DNA of 64,000 nucleotides from Schlegelella_A sp038231215 (GTDB lineage: Bacteria; Pseudomonadota; Gammaproteobacteria; Burkholderiales; Burkholderiaceae_C): NCBI GenBank assembly GCA_038231215.1, contig JBBRLS010000019.1, positions 11,699-75,698 on the forward strand, in the 5' to 3' direction. The first letter of the stretch is position 1. Every line of letters starts with the position of its first letter. Shown one piece after another: positions 41,276 through 49,238 of this stretch. The notes below the pieces were generated by a model. It did not search any database, had not been told where the DNA came from, and saw only the letters and a list, made by a program, of their open reading frames with translations. Both the position numbers and the translations under genes were made by a program.

Positions 41276-42825
41276 CGCCTGGTCGAATCGAGGTGCGCCA
41301 TCAGCGCCTCGACCGCCAGCCGGCCCGACATCGCCGCCATCGGCACGCCCGGCCCTGGATGCACACTGCCCCCCGCCAGGTACAGGCCCGGCACCGGCGT
41401 CACCGAACCCGACCTCTTGAACTGCGCCCACCAGCCGTGGCTCGCGGCCCCATACAGCGCCCCGCCCGTGCCCGGGAACAGGCGGTTGAAATGCGCCGGA
41501 GTCGTACGCACCACTTGCGACGGCGTCAGCTCGAGTTGCAGGCCGCACTGCTGCAGCAGAGCCAGGCTGCGGTGTTGGCATGGGTCGACCTCCGGATCAT
41601 CAAAAGGCCCGCGATCGCCATCGGCAGGAGCGTTGACAAGGCACAGCAAGCGTTCGCGCCGCGGCGTTGCTGCGGCAGAGTCGCATGGGCCACCGCCTGG
41701 CACATCACCGCGGTCTTGCGCGCACACGTACACGGTGCCGCGCTGCGGCAGGCGGCGCTGCCGGAAGATGTCGTCGAACTCGGACGCGTAGTCATCGTCG
41801 AAGAAGACGTTGTGGCGCACCAGCGGAAAGCCGCTTGTGCGTGCGTGCACGGCCCACGTCACCGCCGACAGTGAACGCCGCGGTGGTGGGACCGCCGGCG
41901 CCGCATGCGCCACCGCATCTCCGAGCAGGCCTTGTGCGAGCGCGCTGGCCTCGCCGTTGAAGACGACCGAGTCGGCCGGCAGCACGCGTCCGTCGGCCAG
42001 GCGCACGCCGCTCACCCTGCCAGTGCGCACCTCGATGCGCTCGCAGGTCTGGCCGTAGTGCAGGCGCACGCCGCGTTGCTGTGCGAGTTGCGCGAGCGCT
42101 TGCGCCAGCGCATGCATGCCGCCGTCGATCGCCCAGACGCCGCTTTGCTCGACATGGGCGACGAGCATCAGCGTGGCCGGCGCCTGCCAAGGCGACGCGC
42201 CGCAGTAGGTGGCATAGCGGCCGAACAGTTGCCGCAGGCGCGGGTCGGCGAAGTGGTGGCCGAGGCGTTGCCACAGGCTCGCAAACGGGCCGAGGCCGGC
42301 GAGCGTGGCGATGCCGGCGGGGCCGAGATCGCGCGCGATGCGCAGTGCGCTCGGTCGTGGCGAGCAGATGTAGGGACGCTCGAGCCGCTCGTAGACGCGC
42401 CGCGCTTCAGCACAGAACGCAAGGTAGCGGCGCCCTTCATCCGGGGTCGCGAAGCGGCTGATCGCATCGGCGGACGCAGCCAGATCGGCAAACAGGTCGA
42501 GCCGCGCATCGCTTGCGCGCCATGCATGGCGCGCAAGAACGCCGAGCGGTCGAAGGGTGAGCAGGCTGTCGAGCGACGCGCCGGCCGCGGCGAGGATCTG
42601 ATCGAACACCCAGCGCATCGTGAACACGGTGGGGCCGGCGTCGATGCGCACGCCGTCGACCTCGACCTGGCGCATCTTGCCGCCGGGCGCGTCGGCCGCT
42701 TCGACGAGCGTGACATCGAGGCCACGGCAGGCGAGCAGGAGCGCGCTGACGAGCCCGCCGATACCCGCGCCGATGACGACCACTTTGTGATCGGGCGCGG
42801 CACGCGCGCGCTCTGGCTCAGCCAT
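41209..42825 (-). CDS. crtD: Methoxyneurosporene/hydroxyneurosporene desaturase CrtD
   Basis: A 538-residue FAD-dependent C-3,4 desaturase related to CrtI. The FAD motif VVIGAGIGGLVSALLLACRG lies at residues 15-34, followed by GGKMRQVEVDGVRIDAGPTV. The C-terminal FAD motif LYLAGGSVHPGPGVPMAAMS and GRLAVEAL end the conserved part. A further 25-30 residues, rich in Thr, Ala, Gly and Arg, are read through the start of crtC and look unconserved. ATG 42825 overlaps the crtA stop by eight bases. Confidence 0.92.
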   Translation of the reverse strand: MAEPERARAAPDHKVVVIGAGIGGLVSALLLACRGLDVTLVEAADAPGGKMRQVEVDGVRIDAGPTVFTMRWVFDQILAAAGASLDSLLTLRPLGVLARHAWRASDARLDLFADLAASADAISRFATPDEGRRYLAFCAEARRVYERLERPYICSPRPSALRIARDLGPAGIATLAGLGPFASLWQRLGHHFADPRLRQLFGRYATYCGASPWQAPATLMLVAHVEQSGVWAIDGGMHALAQALAQLAQQRGVRLHYGQTCERIEVRTGRVSGVRLADGRVLPADSVVFNGEASALAQGLLGDAVAHAAPAVPPPRRSLSAVTWAVHARTSGFPLVRHNVFFDDDYASEFDDIFRQRRLPQRGTVYVCAQDRGDVPGGGPCDSAAATPRRERLLCLVNAPADGDRGPFDDPEVDPCQHRSLALLQQCGLQLELTPSQVVRTTPAHFNRLFPGTGGALYGAASHGWWAQFKRSGSVTPVPGLYLAGGSVHPGPGVPMAAMSGRLAVEALMAHLDSTRRWRRAATSGGTSTPSATTAGTG

Positions 42826-43666
42826 GGCGCCGGCCGTGCCACGAGCCGGTGATCTGCAGCGGCGTGAAGCGCACGAACATCGACTCGCTGAAGTAGTGTT
42901 CGCGGTGCGCGGCGAGGATCGCCTCCTGGTGGGAACCGCTGCGTGCGTAGGCGTCCATCGCGGCCTGATCGTCCCAGACGCTGAAGGTGGCCTGGCGCAG
43001 CAGCGGTGCCTCGCCCAGGCCCACGGCAAGGCGGCACCCCGGCGCGCGCCGCAAGGCGTGTTCGGTCTGCGGCGAGCGGCGCCAGAAGGCGAAGGCGCTG
43101 CGCGGCCGGATCGACGCTCGCGTCAGTGACGCCACCGGCCCATCGACACGCGGCTCGGCCGTCACGCCGATCGATTCGCCGCCCCACTGACCGCGGCTCG
43201 ACGTGGCGCGCAGCTTGGCGATGCACAGCTCGCGGGCGCGTGCGCGATAGCCCTCGACGATGCCCGATGCGGCGGTGAACGCATCGGCATCGGCCTCGCT
43301 CGCGAACACCGCGAACAAACCTTGGCGCGAGCCGCTCGGGCGCAAGCCGAAGCCGCCGTCGTGGCCACTGCCGAGCGCTTTGGCAAAGCGCAAGCCGCGC
43401 TCGCGGCGCAGCGGCCAGTCTCGCAGCACGATGCGCGACCAGCCCCACAACCATGCCGCCGGCTTGAGCTCGACGAGCAGCAGCACGACGACATCGTCGC
43501 CGACCGATTGCGATGCCGAAGTCGATGCGGTGCAGCTTCGAACGAGCTGCGAAAGCGCGTGCGCCGGCGCTTGGGTGCGCGCGAGCGTTGCGGGTTGCTG
43601 CCGGGCCGGGCCGTCCATCTCTCGATGTTGCGACGTTCCCGGCCGGGCCGCAACCCGGCGGGTCAC
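42818..43666 (-). CDS. crtA: Spheroidene monooxygenase CrtA
   Basis: A 282-residue ketolase that adds the C2 keto group, converting spheroidene to spheroidenone when oxygen is present. Segments such as PLRRERGLRFAKALGSG, GFGLRPSGSRQGLFAVF, RQATFSVWDDQAAMDAYA and AHREHYFSESMFVRF match the family. The start is taken as the GTG at 43666, which overlaps the pufC stop (GTGA) with GAGG about ten bases upstream. ATG 43618 would give 266 residues and is an alternative. The first 50 residues are poorly conserved. Confidence 0.88.
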   Translation of the reverse strand: MTRRVAARPGTSQHREMDGPARQQPATLARTQAPAHALSQLVRSCTASTSASQSVGDDVVVLLLVELKPAAWLWGWSRIVLRDWPLRRERGLRFAKALGSGHDGGFGLRPSGSRQGLFAVFASEADADAFTAASGIVEGYRARARELCIAKLRATSSRGQWGGESIGVTAEPRVDGPVASLTRASIRPRSAFAFWRRSPQTEHALRRAPGCRLAVGLGEAPLLRQATFSVWDDQAAMDAYARSGSHQEAILAAHREHYFSESMFVRFTPLQITGSWHGRRHG

Positions 43667-45045
43667 TTGACCGTGGCCTCGACGCGGCGTGCGGCGGGGT
43701 CTTCGCCCGACAGGTTGGCCTCGGCCTGCATCGGCTTGTCGAGCACGACGCGGTCTTGAGCAATGCCCGCGCCGAGCAGCGAATCGCGGACCGAGGACGC
43801 GCGTTCCCTGGTGAGCTCCTGGTTTGCCGCCAACTCGCCCGAGGCCGGGTGGTAGCCCGAGATCGAGACCTTGGCGGCTGGCGTGTTCGTCATCGTCACG
43901 ATCAGCTGCGCCAGGCCTTTGGCCTGTTCACCTTCGAGTGTGGACGAGCCGACGTCGAAGTACATCACCGAGTGCGCCGGCTCGGCGAGCGGCATCGGCA
44001 AGCTGCCCGGGTTGGCGGCGGCCACTTTTGCGAGTGCCAGAAGTTCGGGGTAGTCCTTGGCCATCGCCGCGCCATACAGCGGCTTGTAAGCGCCCTGGTG
44101 GCAGGTGGCGCAGTTGACCTTCGCCACATCGCCGTGCGGGCCGAGCCGGTTCGGCGGGAAGGTGCTGGTCAGCGGCTCGAGGTAGTCGTTGTTGAGGTCA
44201 CGCGCCATGCGGATGCCGTACCACGCAGTCACCCGTTGCGGCGGAGAAATCGCCCACGACTGGAACGACTGCGTGTTGTGGCAGTACGTGCAGTTCACGC
44301 CGAGCGAGGTCGACATGTGCATCATCAGGCCGTAGGTGTGCTCGGCCTGCTTGGTCGAGCTGCGGTTGGCCGCTGCGCCGGTGAACTTTAGCGCCTCGGT
44401 GCCGTTCACGCGGATCGGCTTCGCCTCTTTGAGGTAAGGCGTGAAGGGGTCGGACGGCAACGAAGACAACCCGACGGAAGGCGCCGCCATGTTCTGTCCG
44501 GCCAGATCGCCGAGCAGTGAGTTGGCGTACTTGCGGTCGGTCGGCGCATACCAGACCTGCGTCGGGATGTTGTTGCCGCGGTGGCAGGTGTAGCAGGTCA
44601 CACCCGTGGCGCCGACGTGCTTGTTCCAGTCGCCGTTCAAGTGCTGCGTCATCTGGATCATTCGGCGCGCCACGACCTTGGTGTACTTCGTGTCGTCGGC
44701 AAAGTTCGCGGCGTTGTGGCAGTACGTGCAACCTTCGTTCGGCGCGACCCACGAGGTGATCGCGACCATGTGGCGCGCGAACTGGCCGACGCTCAGGTCG
44801 CCCAGCACCTTGACGTTCTGGTACACCGCGCCGGCCTTCGGGCCTTCGCTACTGGCAGCCGGTGCCGCTTCCGGCGCCTGGTTCAACGGGGCTTGCGCCG
44901 CCAGGGTTCGTGGGTTGTAGATCTGCTCCATGCCGGTGCCGCGGTAGCCGATCTGCACCGACGCGATCGGCGGACGCTCGCAGCCCGCGAGCAGCGTGGC
45001 CGCAAGTGCCGCAGCCAGCCATTTGGAGGTCGTCACGCAGCTCAT
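43663..45045 (-). CDS. pufC: Tetrahaem reaction-centre cytochrome c (PufC) fused to an OmpA-like domain
   Basis: A 460-residue lipoprotein. The signal ends at LLAGC (lipidated Cys22). Four CxxCH haem sites are at 106-110, 151-155, 252-256 and 312-316, the standard PufC layout that re-reduces the special pair. Known PufC proteins end near residue 355. Here residues about 359-460 form an OmpA-like domain (MYFDVGSSTL, VSISGYHPASGE, NQELTRERASSVRD, RRVEATVK). The Asp normally binding peptidoglycan is not seen (GYHPASG replaces the GHTD-type loop), but the Arg region is kept. ATG 45045 overlaps the pufM stop. Confidence 0.94.
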   Translation of the reverse strand: MSCVTTSKWLAAALAATLLAGCERPPIASVQIGYRGTGMEQIYNPRTLAAQAPLNQAPEAAPAASSEGPKAGAVYQNVKVLGDLSVGQFARHMVAITSWVAPNEGCTYCHNAANFADDTKYTKVVARRMIQMTQHLNGDWNKHVGATGVTCYTCHRGNNIPTQVWYAPTDRKYANSLLGDLAGQNMAAPSVGLSSLPSDPFTPYLKEAKPIRVNGTEALKFTGAAANRSSTKQAEHTYGLMMHMSTSLGVNCTYCHNTQSFQSWAISPPQRVTAWYGIRMARDLNNDYLEPLTSTFPPNRLGPHGDVAKVNCATCHQGAYKPLYGAAMAKDYPELLALAKVAAANPGSLPMPLAEPAHSVMYFDVGSSTLEGEQAKGLAQLIVTMTNTPAAKVSISGYHPASGELAANQELTRERASSVRDSLLGAGIAQDRVVLDKPMQAEANLSGEDPAARRVEATVK

Positions 45046-46016
45046 GGCTTTGCTCCCAGCAAGGCGGGATCGATGCTCAGCGGATACACCGTCGGGTAAG
45101 CCGGCACCACGTGGTGCTTCATCGACCAGAGATACCAGTTGTCGACCACCGGGCCGGTCAGCAGGATGCCGATGCCGCCGACGAGCGGACACAGTACCGC
45201 GAACCACCAGGCCCAACGGTGGATCGACTCCATCGTCGCGTTGAAGCCCATCGTCCAGCGCCAGAACAGTGCCGCGCGCTCGGAGGCCGTGCCGCGATCG
45301 ACGATCTGCTCGATCTCGCGCTCGCCGCCGTAGCGGCTCACTGCGAGGATGGTGGCGCCGTGCATCGCGAACAGCAGCACCGAGCCATACAGGAACACGA
45401 TCGACAACGCATGGAACGGGTTGTAGAACAGGTTGCCGTAGCGCAATGACAAGGCCGAAACCCAGTCGAGGTGCGGGAAGATGCCGAACGGCACCGCCTC
45501 GCCCCAGCTGCCCATCATGATCGGCCGGAAGAAGCCGCACACGAGGTAGAGCCAGATGGCGGCCGCGAACGCCCAGGCCACGTGCGTGCCGAGACCCAAC
45601 TGGCGTGCGCGACGATAGGTCCGCACCCACCACAGCAGGATCGACACGGTGAGCAAGAAACCGGTGAAGAGCCACCAGCCGCCCTGCGCGAGCGGCGGGA
45701 TGCTCAAGCCGAAGCTCGGCGGTGGCGGCTCGAGCGCGAGCCAGAACAGTTGGCGCACGAGCTGGATCGGGTTCCAGTCGACCGAGGCCAACATGTTGAA
45801 GCCGATGATGTTGAAGGCCAGCGTGCCGAACAGAAGCGACGCTACGCCCAGGCCGCCGAGATAGATCGGGCCGAGCTGCGCATTGCCCAGGCGCCCGAAC
45901 AAGTGCACCAGAAAGGGCTTGCCGCTGCGCTTCCAGTCGTCGCGCGGCAACCCGATGCCGTCGTGCAACGGGCCGGTCACCTGGACCGCGGTGAAGAGGT
46001 TTTGATACTCCGCCAT
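45042..46016 (-). CDS. pufM: Photosynthetic reaction centre M subunit
   Basis: A 324-residue, five-span core subunit that binds the special pair, one bacteriopheophytin, QA and the non-haem iron with PufL. Recognisable regions are MAEYQNLFTAVQVTGP, HLDWVSALSLRYGNLFYNPF with a special-pair His, the iron His in LLFAMHGATIL, and RWTMGFNATMESIHRWAWWF with QA and iron contacts. ATG 46016 is preferred over 46022 because AGGAG lies six bases upstream of it. The stop overlaps the pufC ATG. Confidence 0.97.
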   Translation of the reverse strand: MAEYQNLFTAVQVTGPLHDGIGLPRDDWKRSGKPFLVHLFGRLGNAQLGPIYLGGLGVASLLFGTLAFNIIGFNMLASVDWNPIQLVRQLFWLALEPPPPSFGLSIPPLAQGGWWLFTGFLLTVSILLWWVRTYRRARQLGLGTHVAWAFAAAIWLYLVCGFFRPIMMGSWGEAVPFGIFPHLDWVSALSLRYGNLFYNPFHALSIVFLYGSVLLFAMHGATILAVSRYGGEREIEQIVDRGTASERAALFWRWTMGFNATMESIHRWAWWFAVLCPLVGGIGILLTGPVVDNWYLWSMKHHVVPAYPTVYPLSIDPALLGAKP

Positions 46017-46044
46017 CGTCATCTCCTGCTCAGCGTGCCGCGGC

Positions 46045-46869
46045 CTAGCGCCAGATCGGAAGGTTCAGCCACCAGCCCCACCACTCGGGCCAGCCGCGGG
46101 TCCAGAACGGCCCGCTAATCACGATGCACAGGGCTGCGAACCAGACCGACGCGAGCGCTAGGAACAAGCCGAGCCGGTGAATGCCCAGCGTGCCCACCGA
46201 GTAGCCGATGAAGTCGCGGAAGAACGTGTCTTCATGCTCCGGCGTCTTGACGACCTGCCCCTTCTTCGGGTTCGTGGAGGAGAGCACCAGCCCGCCGTGC
46301 AGCGACAGCGCGAGCACGGTGGCGAAGAACAGACTCGCCGCAATCATGTGCGCCGGGTTGTAATGGAAGTGTAGGTACTGGTAGCCGATGTTGCTGACCC
46401 AGTCGAGGTGGCTGTAGATGCCGTACGGAAAAGCATGGCCCCAGCCGCCCATCAGCACCGGGCGGATGACCTGCAGCGTCACGTAGGCCAGGATCGCGAA
46501 GCCGAACGCGACTGGCACGTGATAGCCCATGCCGAGTTTGCGGCAGATCTCGACCTCGCGCAGCGCCCACGACACGAAGGAGCCGATCGCACAGACGGTG
46601 ATGATCTGCCACAGGCCTCCTTGCATCATCGGCGCGAAGTTCAAACCGACCGACAGATCGGGCGGCGCGATGCTGATCTGCCAGAGATTCCAGGTCGGCC
46701 CCATGGCCGCGCCCCACAGAATCATCAGCGTGCCCAGCAGCGAGAAGAAGGCCGTGGTGACACCGAAGAAGCCGACATAAAACGGCCCCACCCAGAAGTC
46801 GAAGAGATCACCCCCGACCAGGGTGCCGCCGCGGACGCGGTACTTTCTTTCGAAGCTCAGCATGGCCAT
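46045..46869 (-). CDS. pufL: Photosynthetic reaction centre L subunit
   Basis: A 274-residue five-span core subunit that binds the special pair and QB. It starts MAMLSFERKYRVRGG. Diagnostic regions are FGFAILAYVTLQVIRPVLMG, HLDWVSNIGYQYLHFHYNPA with the special-pair His, SLHGGLVLS with an iron-ligand His, and the QB region EDTFFRDFIGYSVGTLGIHR. ATG 46869 has GAGGAG about seven bases upstream; an alternative start at 46884 lacks one. A strong RNA hairpin lies between it and pufA. Confidence 0.97.
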   Translation of the reverse strand: MAMLSFERKYRVRGGTLVGGDLFDFWVGPFYVGFFGVTTAFFSLLGTLMILWGAAMGPTWNLWQISIAPPDLSVGLNFAPMMQGGLWQIITVCAIGSFVSWALREVEICRKLGMGYHVPVAFGFAILAYVTLQVIRPVLMGGWGHAFPYGIYSHLDWVSNIGYQYLHFHYNPAHMIAASLFFATVLALSLHGGLVLSSTNPKKGQVVKTPEHEDTFFRDFIGYSVGTLGIHRLGLFLALASVWFAALCIVISGPFWTRGWPEWWGWWLNLPIWR

Positions 46870-46946
46870 TTGATCGCTCCTCACAACCGACGAATCGGTC
46901 CGTTTCTTGTGCTGTCTTGTGGACTGTCAAGAAGAAGAATTCGCAT

Positions 46947-46990
46947 CGGCGGGCGGGGTGTGGCCCCAGCCGGCAGCCGCCCCGGCCCGC
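46947..46990 (-). ncRNA. Strong intercistronic hairpin between pufA and pufL
   Basis: On the minus strand GGCGGGCCGGGG pairs with CCCCGCCCGCC: an 11-bp GC stem with one bulge around a 21-base loop. No T-run follows. In Rhodobacter a hairpin at this position protects the 3' end of pufBA mRNA and lowers pufLM levels, giving excess LH1. The same role is inferred here. Confidence 0.65.
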
Positions 46991-47009
46991 CTTTGCACAA
47001 CAACACCGT

Positions 47010-47201
47010 TTATTTGGACGGGGGCATCGCCGAATTCTGCGCAGCCTTCGCGGCTTTCACCGTATCGGGGTGCCAGGTGTTGATGTTGTAGCGATCGCCA
47101 CTGATCTGGATCAGGTGGATGCTCGTGGAGACGAAGGCGATCAACAGCCCCGTCAAAATGATCGCCTTGCGGGGATCGACAACTCGCCAAAAACGCCACA
47201 T
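47010..47201 (-). CDS. pufA: Light-harvesting complex 1 alpha subunit
   Basis: A 63-residue LH1 alpha polypeptide. The start MWRFWRVVDPRKAIIL and His29 (in STSIHLIQIS) match the usual alpha pattern, where this His binds bacteriochlorophyll. After the span the protein continues with about 25 polar residues (WHPDTVKAAKAAQNSAMPPS), longer than many alpha chains. Such tails may be trimmed after insertion. It is preceded by the unusual beta-like gene and followed by the stabilising hairpin. Confidence 0.94.
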   Translation of the reverse strand: MWRFWRVVDPRKAIILTGLLIAFVSTSIHLIQISGDRYNINTWHPDTVKAAKAAQNSAMPPSK

Positions 47202-47217
47202 GTTGGCTTCCTTTCAG

Positions 47218-47442
47218 TTAGGTCAGTTGAGACATCACGGTGTACACAGCGGACTGCACGCCAGTCCACACGGAGCGCGCATCTTCTGCCCCGGGCAGCC
47301 AGGTTCGCCAGTTCCAGTGGAACAACTGCGAAGCCAGCGAAACGAGAAGGAAGACGACAAAGATCGCGGCGTAGATCATGTGCAGACCCTCGAGTGGGCT
47401 GCCATGCTTCGCCACCGGACCATTCGCGGTTTCATGTGTCAT
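47218..47442 (-). CDS. LH1 beta-like polypeptide with Gln at the bacteriochlorophyll-ligand position
   Basis: A 74-residue protein with a GGAGG five bases before ATG 47442. It aligns without gaps to the true beta chain over 28 positions. His21 matches the outer beta His, the position of the Mg-ligating His is Gln39 (codon CAG at 47326-47328), and WRTW (45-48) replaces WRPW. One span covers about residues 20-42. A C-terminal extension of about 24 residues follows (PGAEDARSVWTGVQSAVYTV). It could be a gap or accessory subunit of the LH1 ring, or ligate bacteriochlorophyll through Gln. The size also resembles PufQ, but the beta register is better. Confidence 0.75.
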   Translation of the reverse strand: MTHETANGPVAKHGSPLEGLHMIYAAIFVVFLLVSLASQLFHWNWRTWLPGAEDARSVWTGVQSAVYTVMSQLT

Positions 47443-47467
47443 AGCCACCTCCATGTCTACCGCGTCG

Positions 47468-47611
47468 TCAGAACCAAGGACGCCAGATCCACACTAGGCT
47501 GTGCGCCACTAACGCGCCCACCGCCCACAACAGGTAACCCTGGATGTAGTACTTGTGGAACTCCTGGCACTCGTCGTCTGTCAGCCCTGAAGGATTCACG
47601 CTTGCAGGCAT
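47468..47611 (-). CDS. pufB: Light-harvesting complex 1 beta subunit
   Basis: A 47-residue LH1 beta polypeptide: SGLTDDECQEFHKYYIQGY, span, then AHSLVWIWRPWF at the C-terminus. His37 is the bacteriochlorophyll ligand, His19 the conserved outer His, and WRPW (43-46) is the beta hallmark. ATG 47611 is preceded by GAGGTG at six bases; a longer start at 47692 would add an unconserved 27 residues. It is the first puf gene, 124 bases after the bchZ stop. That gap holds no clear promoter, so transcription from bchC is likely. Confidence 0.94.
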   Translation of the reverse strand: MPASVNPSGLTDDECQEFHKYYIQGYLLWAVGALVAHSLVWIWRPWF

Positions 47612-47735
47612 AGCTTTCACCTCTTTCTTCGGTTGCCTTACGGCATCGGCAGCGTTTTGAAGACGCCGCCCAGACCACCGCTGCGTTGCCACTGCGGCAC
47701 CTTTGCGCGGGCGTTCGACAATGGGCAGAGGCTGT

Positions 47736-49238
47736 TCATGCCCCGAGCCCGACCTTCGAACGACCGAACAACTCTTGCAGCCGATCGGCGCTCACTTGGG
47801 AGCGCCCGGCTGCACGCGCATCGGCCTCGGCCCGATCACGCATTCGTTTGGCGGCCGAAATGCGCACCAGCACCGGCTCGGCCTCGATCAACTCTTCGAG
47901 AAACTGTTGCGCGTCGTCGTCCCACGCGACCGTTTCGCTGTGCGCCAGCCGGCTCGGCGTGGCGTCGATGCGGTCGAGTTCGGTGCCGAGCGGCAAGATG
48001 TGGAACAGCGCATCGAACAGCGCGTTGCAGAACTCCTGGATCACGTAGGTCGCGCCCGCGTAACCCATGAACGGCGTGCCGGTGTGGCGGCGGATGATCG
48101 GCAACGGGAACGACGCCGGGATGAAGGTCGCGCGCATCGGCGAGCCGCCCGCGGCGCCCGTGCCTTCGGCGAGGTACATGCGTTCGTTGTAGCTGCCGTA
48201 CATCACGAGTGGCGGTTTGGTCTTGACGAGTTCCCGCACCGCCCCGTTGTCGGTCTTTTCGCCTGGTTTGCGCGCGACTGCGAAGTTGCACGGCAGGCCC
48301 ATCTCGTCTTCGAGGAAGTGGCGCAGGCCGCGGCTGTAGGTTTCGTTCGCAACGACGGCGAAACTGGCGGTGCCGAAGAAGTCTTGCGTGACCGAACGCC
48401 ACAGGTCCCAGATCGGCTTGATCGTGCTGTGCTTCTCGCGCTCGATGAATGGCTCGGGGTCGAGGCCGAGCAACTCGCCCAGGCTGCGCAGGAACTTGGT
48501 CGTGCTGTGCAGGCCGATGGGCGCTTGCAGGTACGGCCGCTCCAGCGCCTCGCACAGCATGCGGCCGAACTCGCGGTACATGCAGATGTTCACGTCGGCC
48601 TCGACGAGGCGCGACACGTCGGCGAGGTGGCTGCCGAGCGGGAACACCATGTTCACGTCGGCGCCGATACCTTGCACCAGTCGGCGGATCTCAGCCAGAT
48701 CGCTCGGCATGTTGAACACGCCGTAGCTCGGGCCGATGATGTTGACGCGCGGCCGTTCTTTCAGCCCATCCTTGCCAGCGGGGCGGTCGGCATACGGCTT
48801 GCGCGCCGGCACCTTCTTCAGGCCGTACTCGGACCAGAGCCAGAACATCGCGCGGTTTGCGCACTGCCACTGGTCTTCGTCGATGGTGCGCGGCAGGAAG
48901 CGCAGGATGTTCGTGCCTTCGGGCGTGACGCCGCCGCCGATCATCTCGGCGATCGAGCCGGTGACCACGACCGACGGCAGATCGGGGTCGAGCGCGGCGT
49001 GCGCGCGGCGCATGCTTCCTTCGGTGCCCTCGCGGCCGAGTTGCTCTTCGGCCAGGCCAGTGACAACGATCGGCAACTCGTGCGGCGGCAGCGCGTCGGT
49101 GTAGTGCAGCACGCTCGTGACCGGCAGGTTCTCGCAGCCGACCGGGCCATCGATCACGACCTGCAGGCCCTTGATCGCCGTGAAGACGTACACCGCGCCC
49201 CAGTAGCCGCCGGCGCGATCGTGGTCGAGGACCATCAT
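47736..49238 (-). CDS. bchZ: Chlorophyllide reductase subunit Z
   Basis: A 500-residue nitrogenase-like catalytic subunit, partner of BchY, that reduces the C7-C8 bond of chlorophyllide. The start MMVLDHDRAGGYWGAVYVFT is typical. A cluster-ligand Cys is in DGPVGCENLPVTSV, and later landmarks are PSYGVFNMPSDLAEIRRL and TPFMGYAGATYVIQEFCNAL. The C-terminal 60 residues form a helical tail (AAKRMRDRAEADARAAGRSQ). The start ATG overlaps the bchY stop. Confidence 0.96.
   Translation of the reverse strand: MMVLDHDRAGGYWGAVYVFTAIKGLQVVIDGPVGCENLPVTSVLHYTDALPPHELPIVVTGLAEEQLGREGTEGSMRRAHAALDPDLPSVVVTGSIAEMIGGGVTPEGTNILRFLPRTIDEDQWQCANRAMFWLWSEYGLKKVPARKPYADRPAGKDGLKERPRVNIIGPSYGVFNMPSDLAEIRRLVQGIGADVNMVFPLGSHLADVSRLVEADVNICMYREFGRMLCEALERPYLQAPIGLHSTTKFLRSLGELLGLDPEPFIEREKHSTIKPIWDLWRSVTQDFFGTASFAVVANETYSRGLRHFLEDEMGLPCNFAVARKPGEKTDNGAVRELVKTKPPLVMYGSYNERMYLAEGTGAAGGSPMRATFIPASFPLPIIRRHTGTPFMGYAGATYVIQEFCNALFDALFHILPLGTELDRIDATPSRLAHSETVAWDDDAQQFLEELIEAEPVLVRISAAKRMRDRAEADARAAGRSQVSADRLQELFGRSKVGLGA

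Noticed and set aside
41276..41581. N-terminal extension of crtC to an ATG at 41581
   Set aside because: The extension is antiphase crtD sequence (Gly/Ala/Arg-rich) and CrtC homology begins only after 41275.
47218..47442. Identification of the extra puf gene as PufQ or PufX
   Set aside because: Length is similar to PufQ, but the spacing of His, Gln and WRTW matches LH1 beta at every marker position; no PufX-like glycine-rich span is present.
47612..47735. A dedicated puf promoter between bchZ and pufB
   Set aside because: No -35/-10 pair with reasonable spacing and no PpsR-type palindrome found in this gap; read-through from bchC is more likely.
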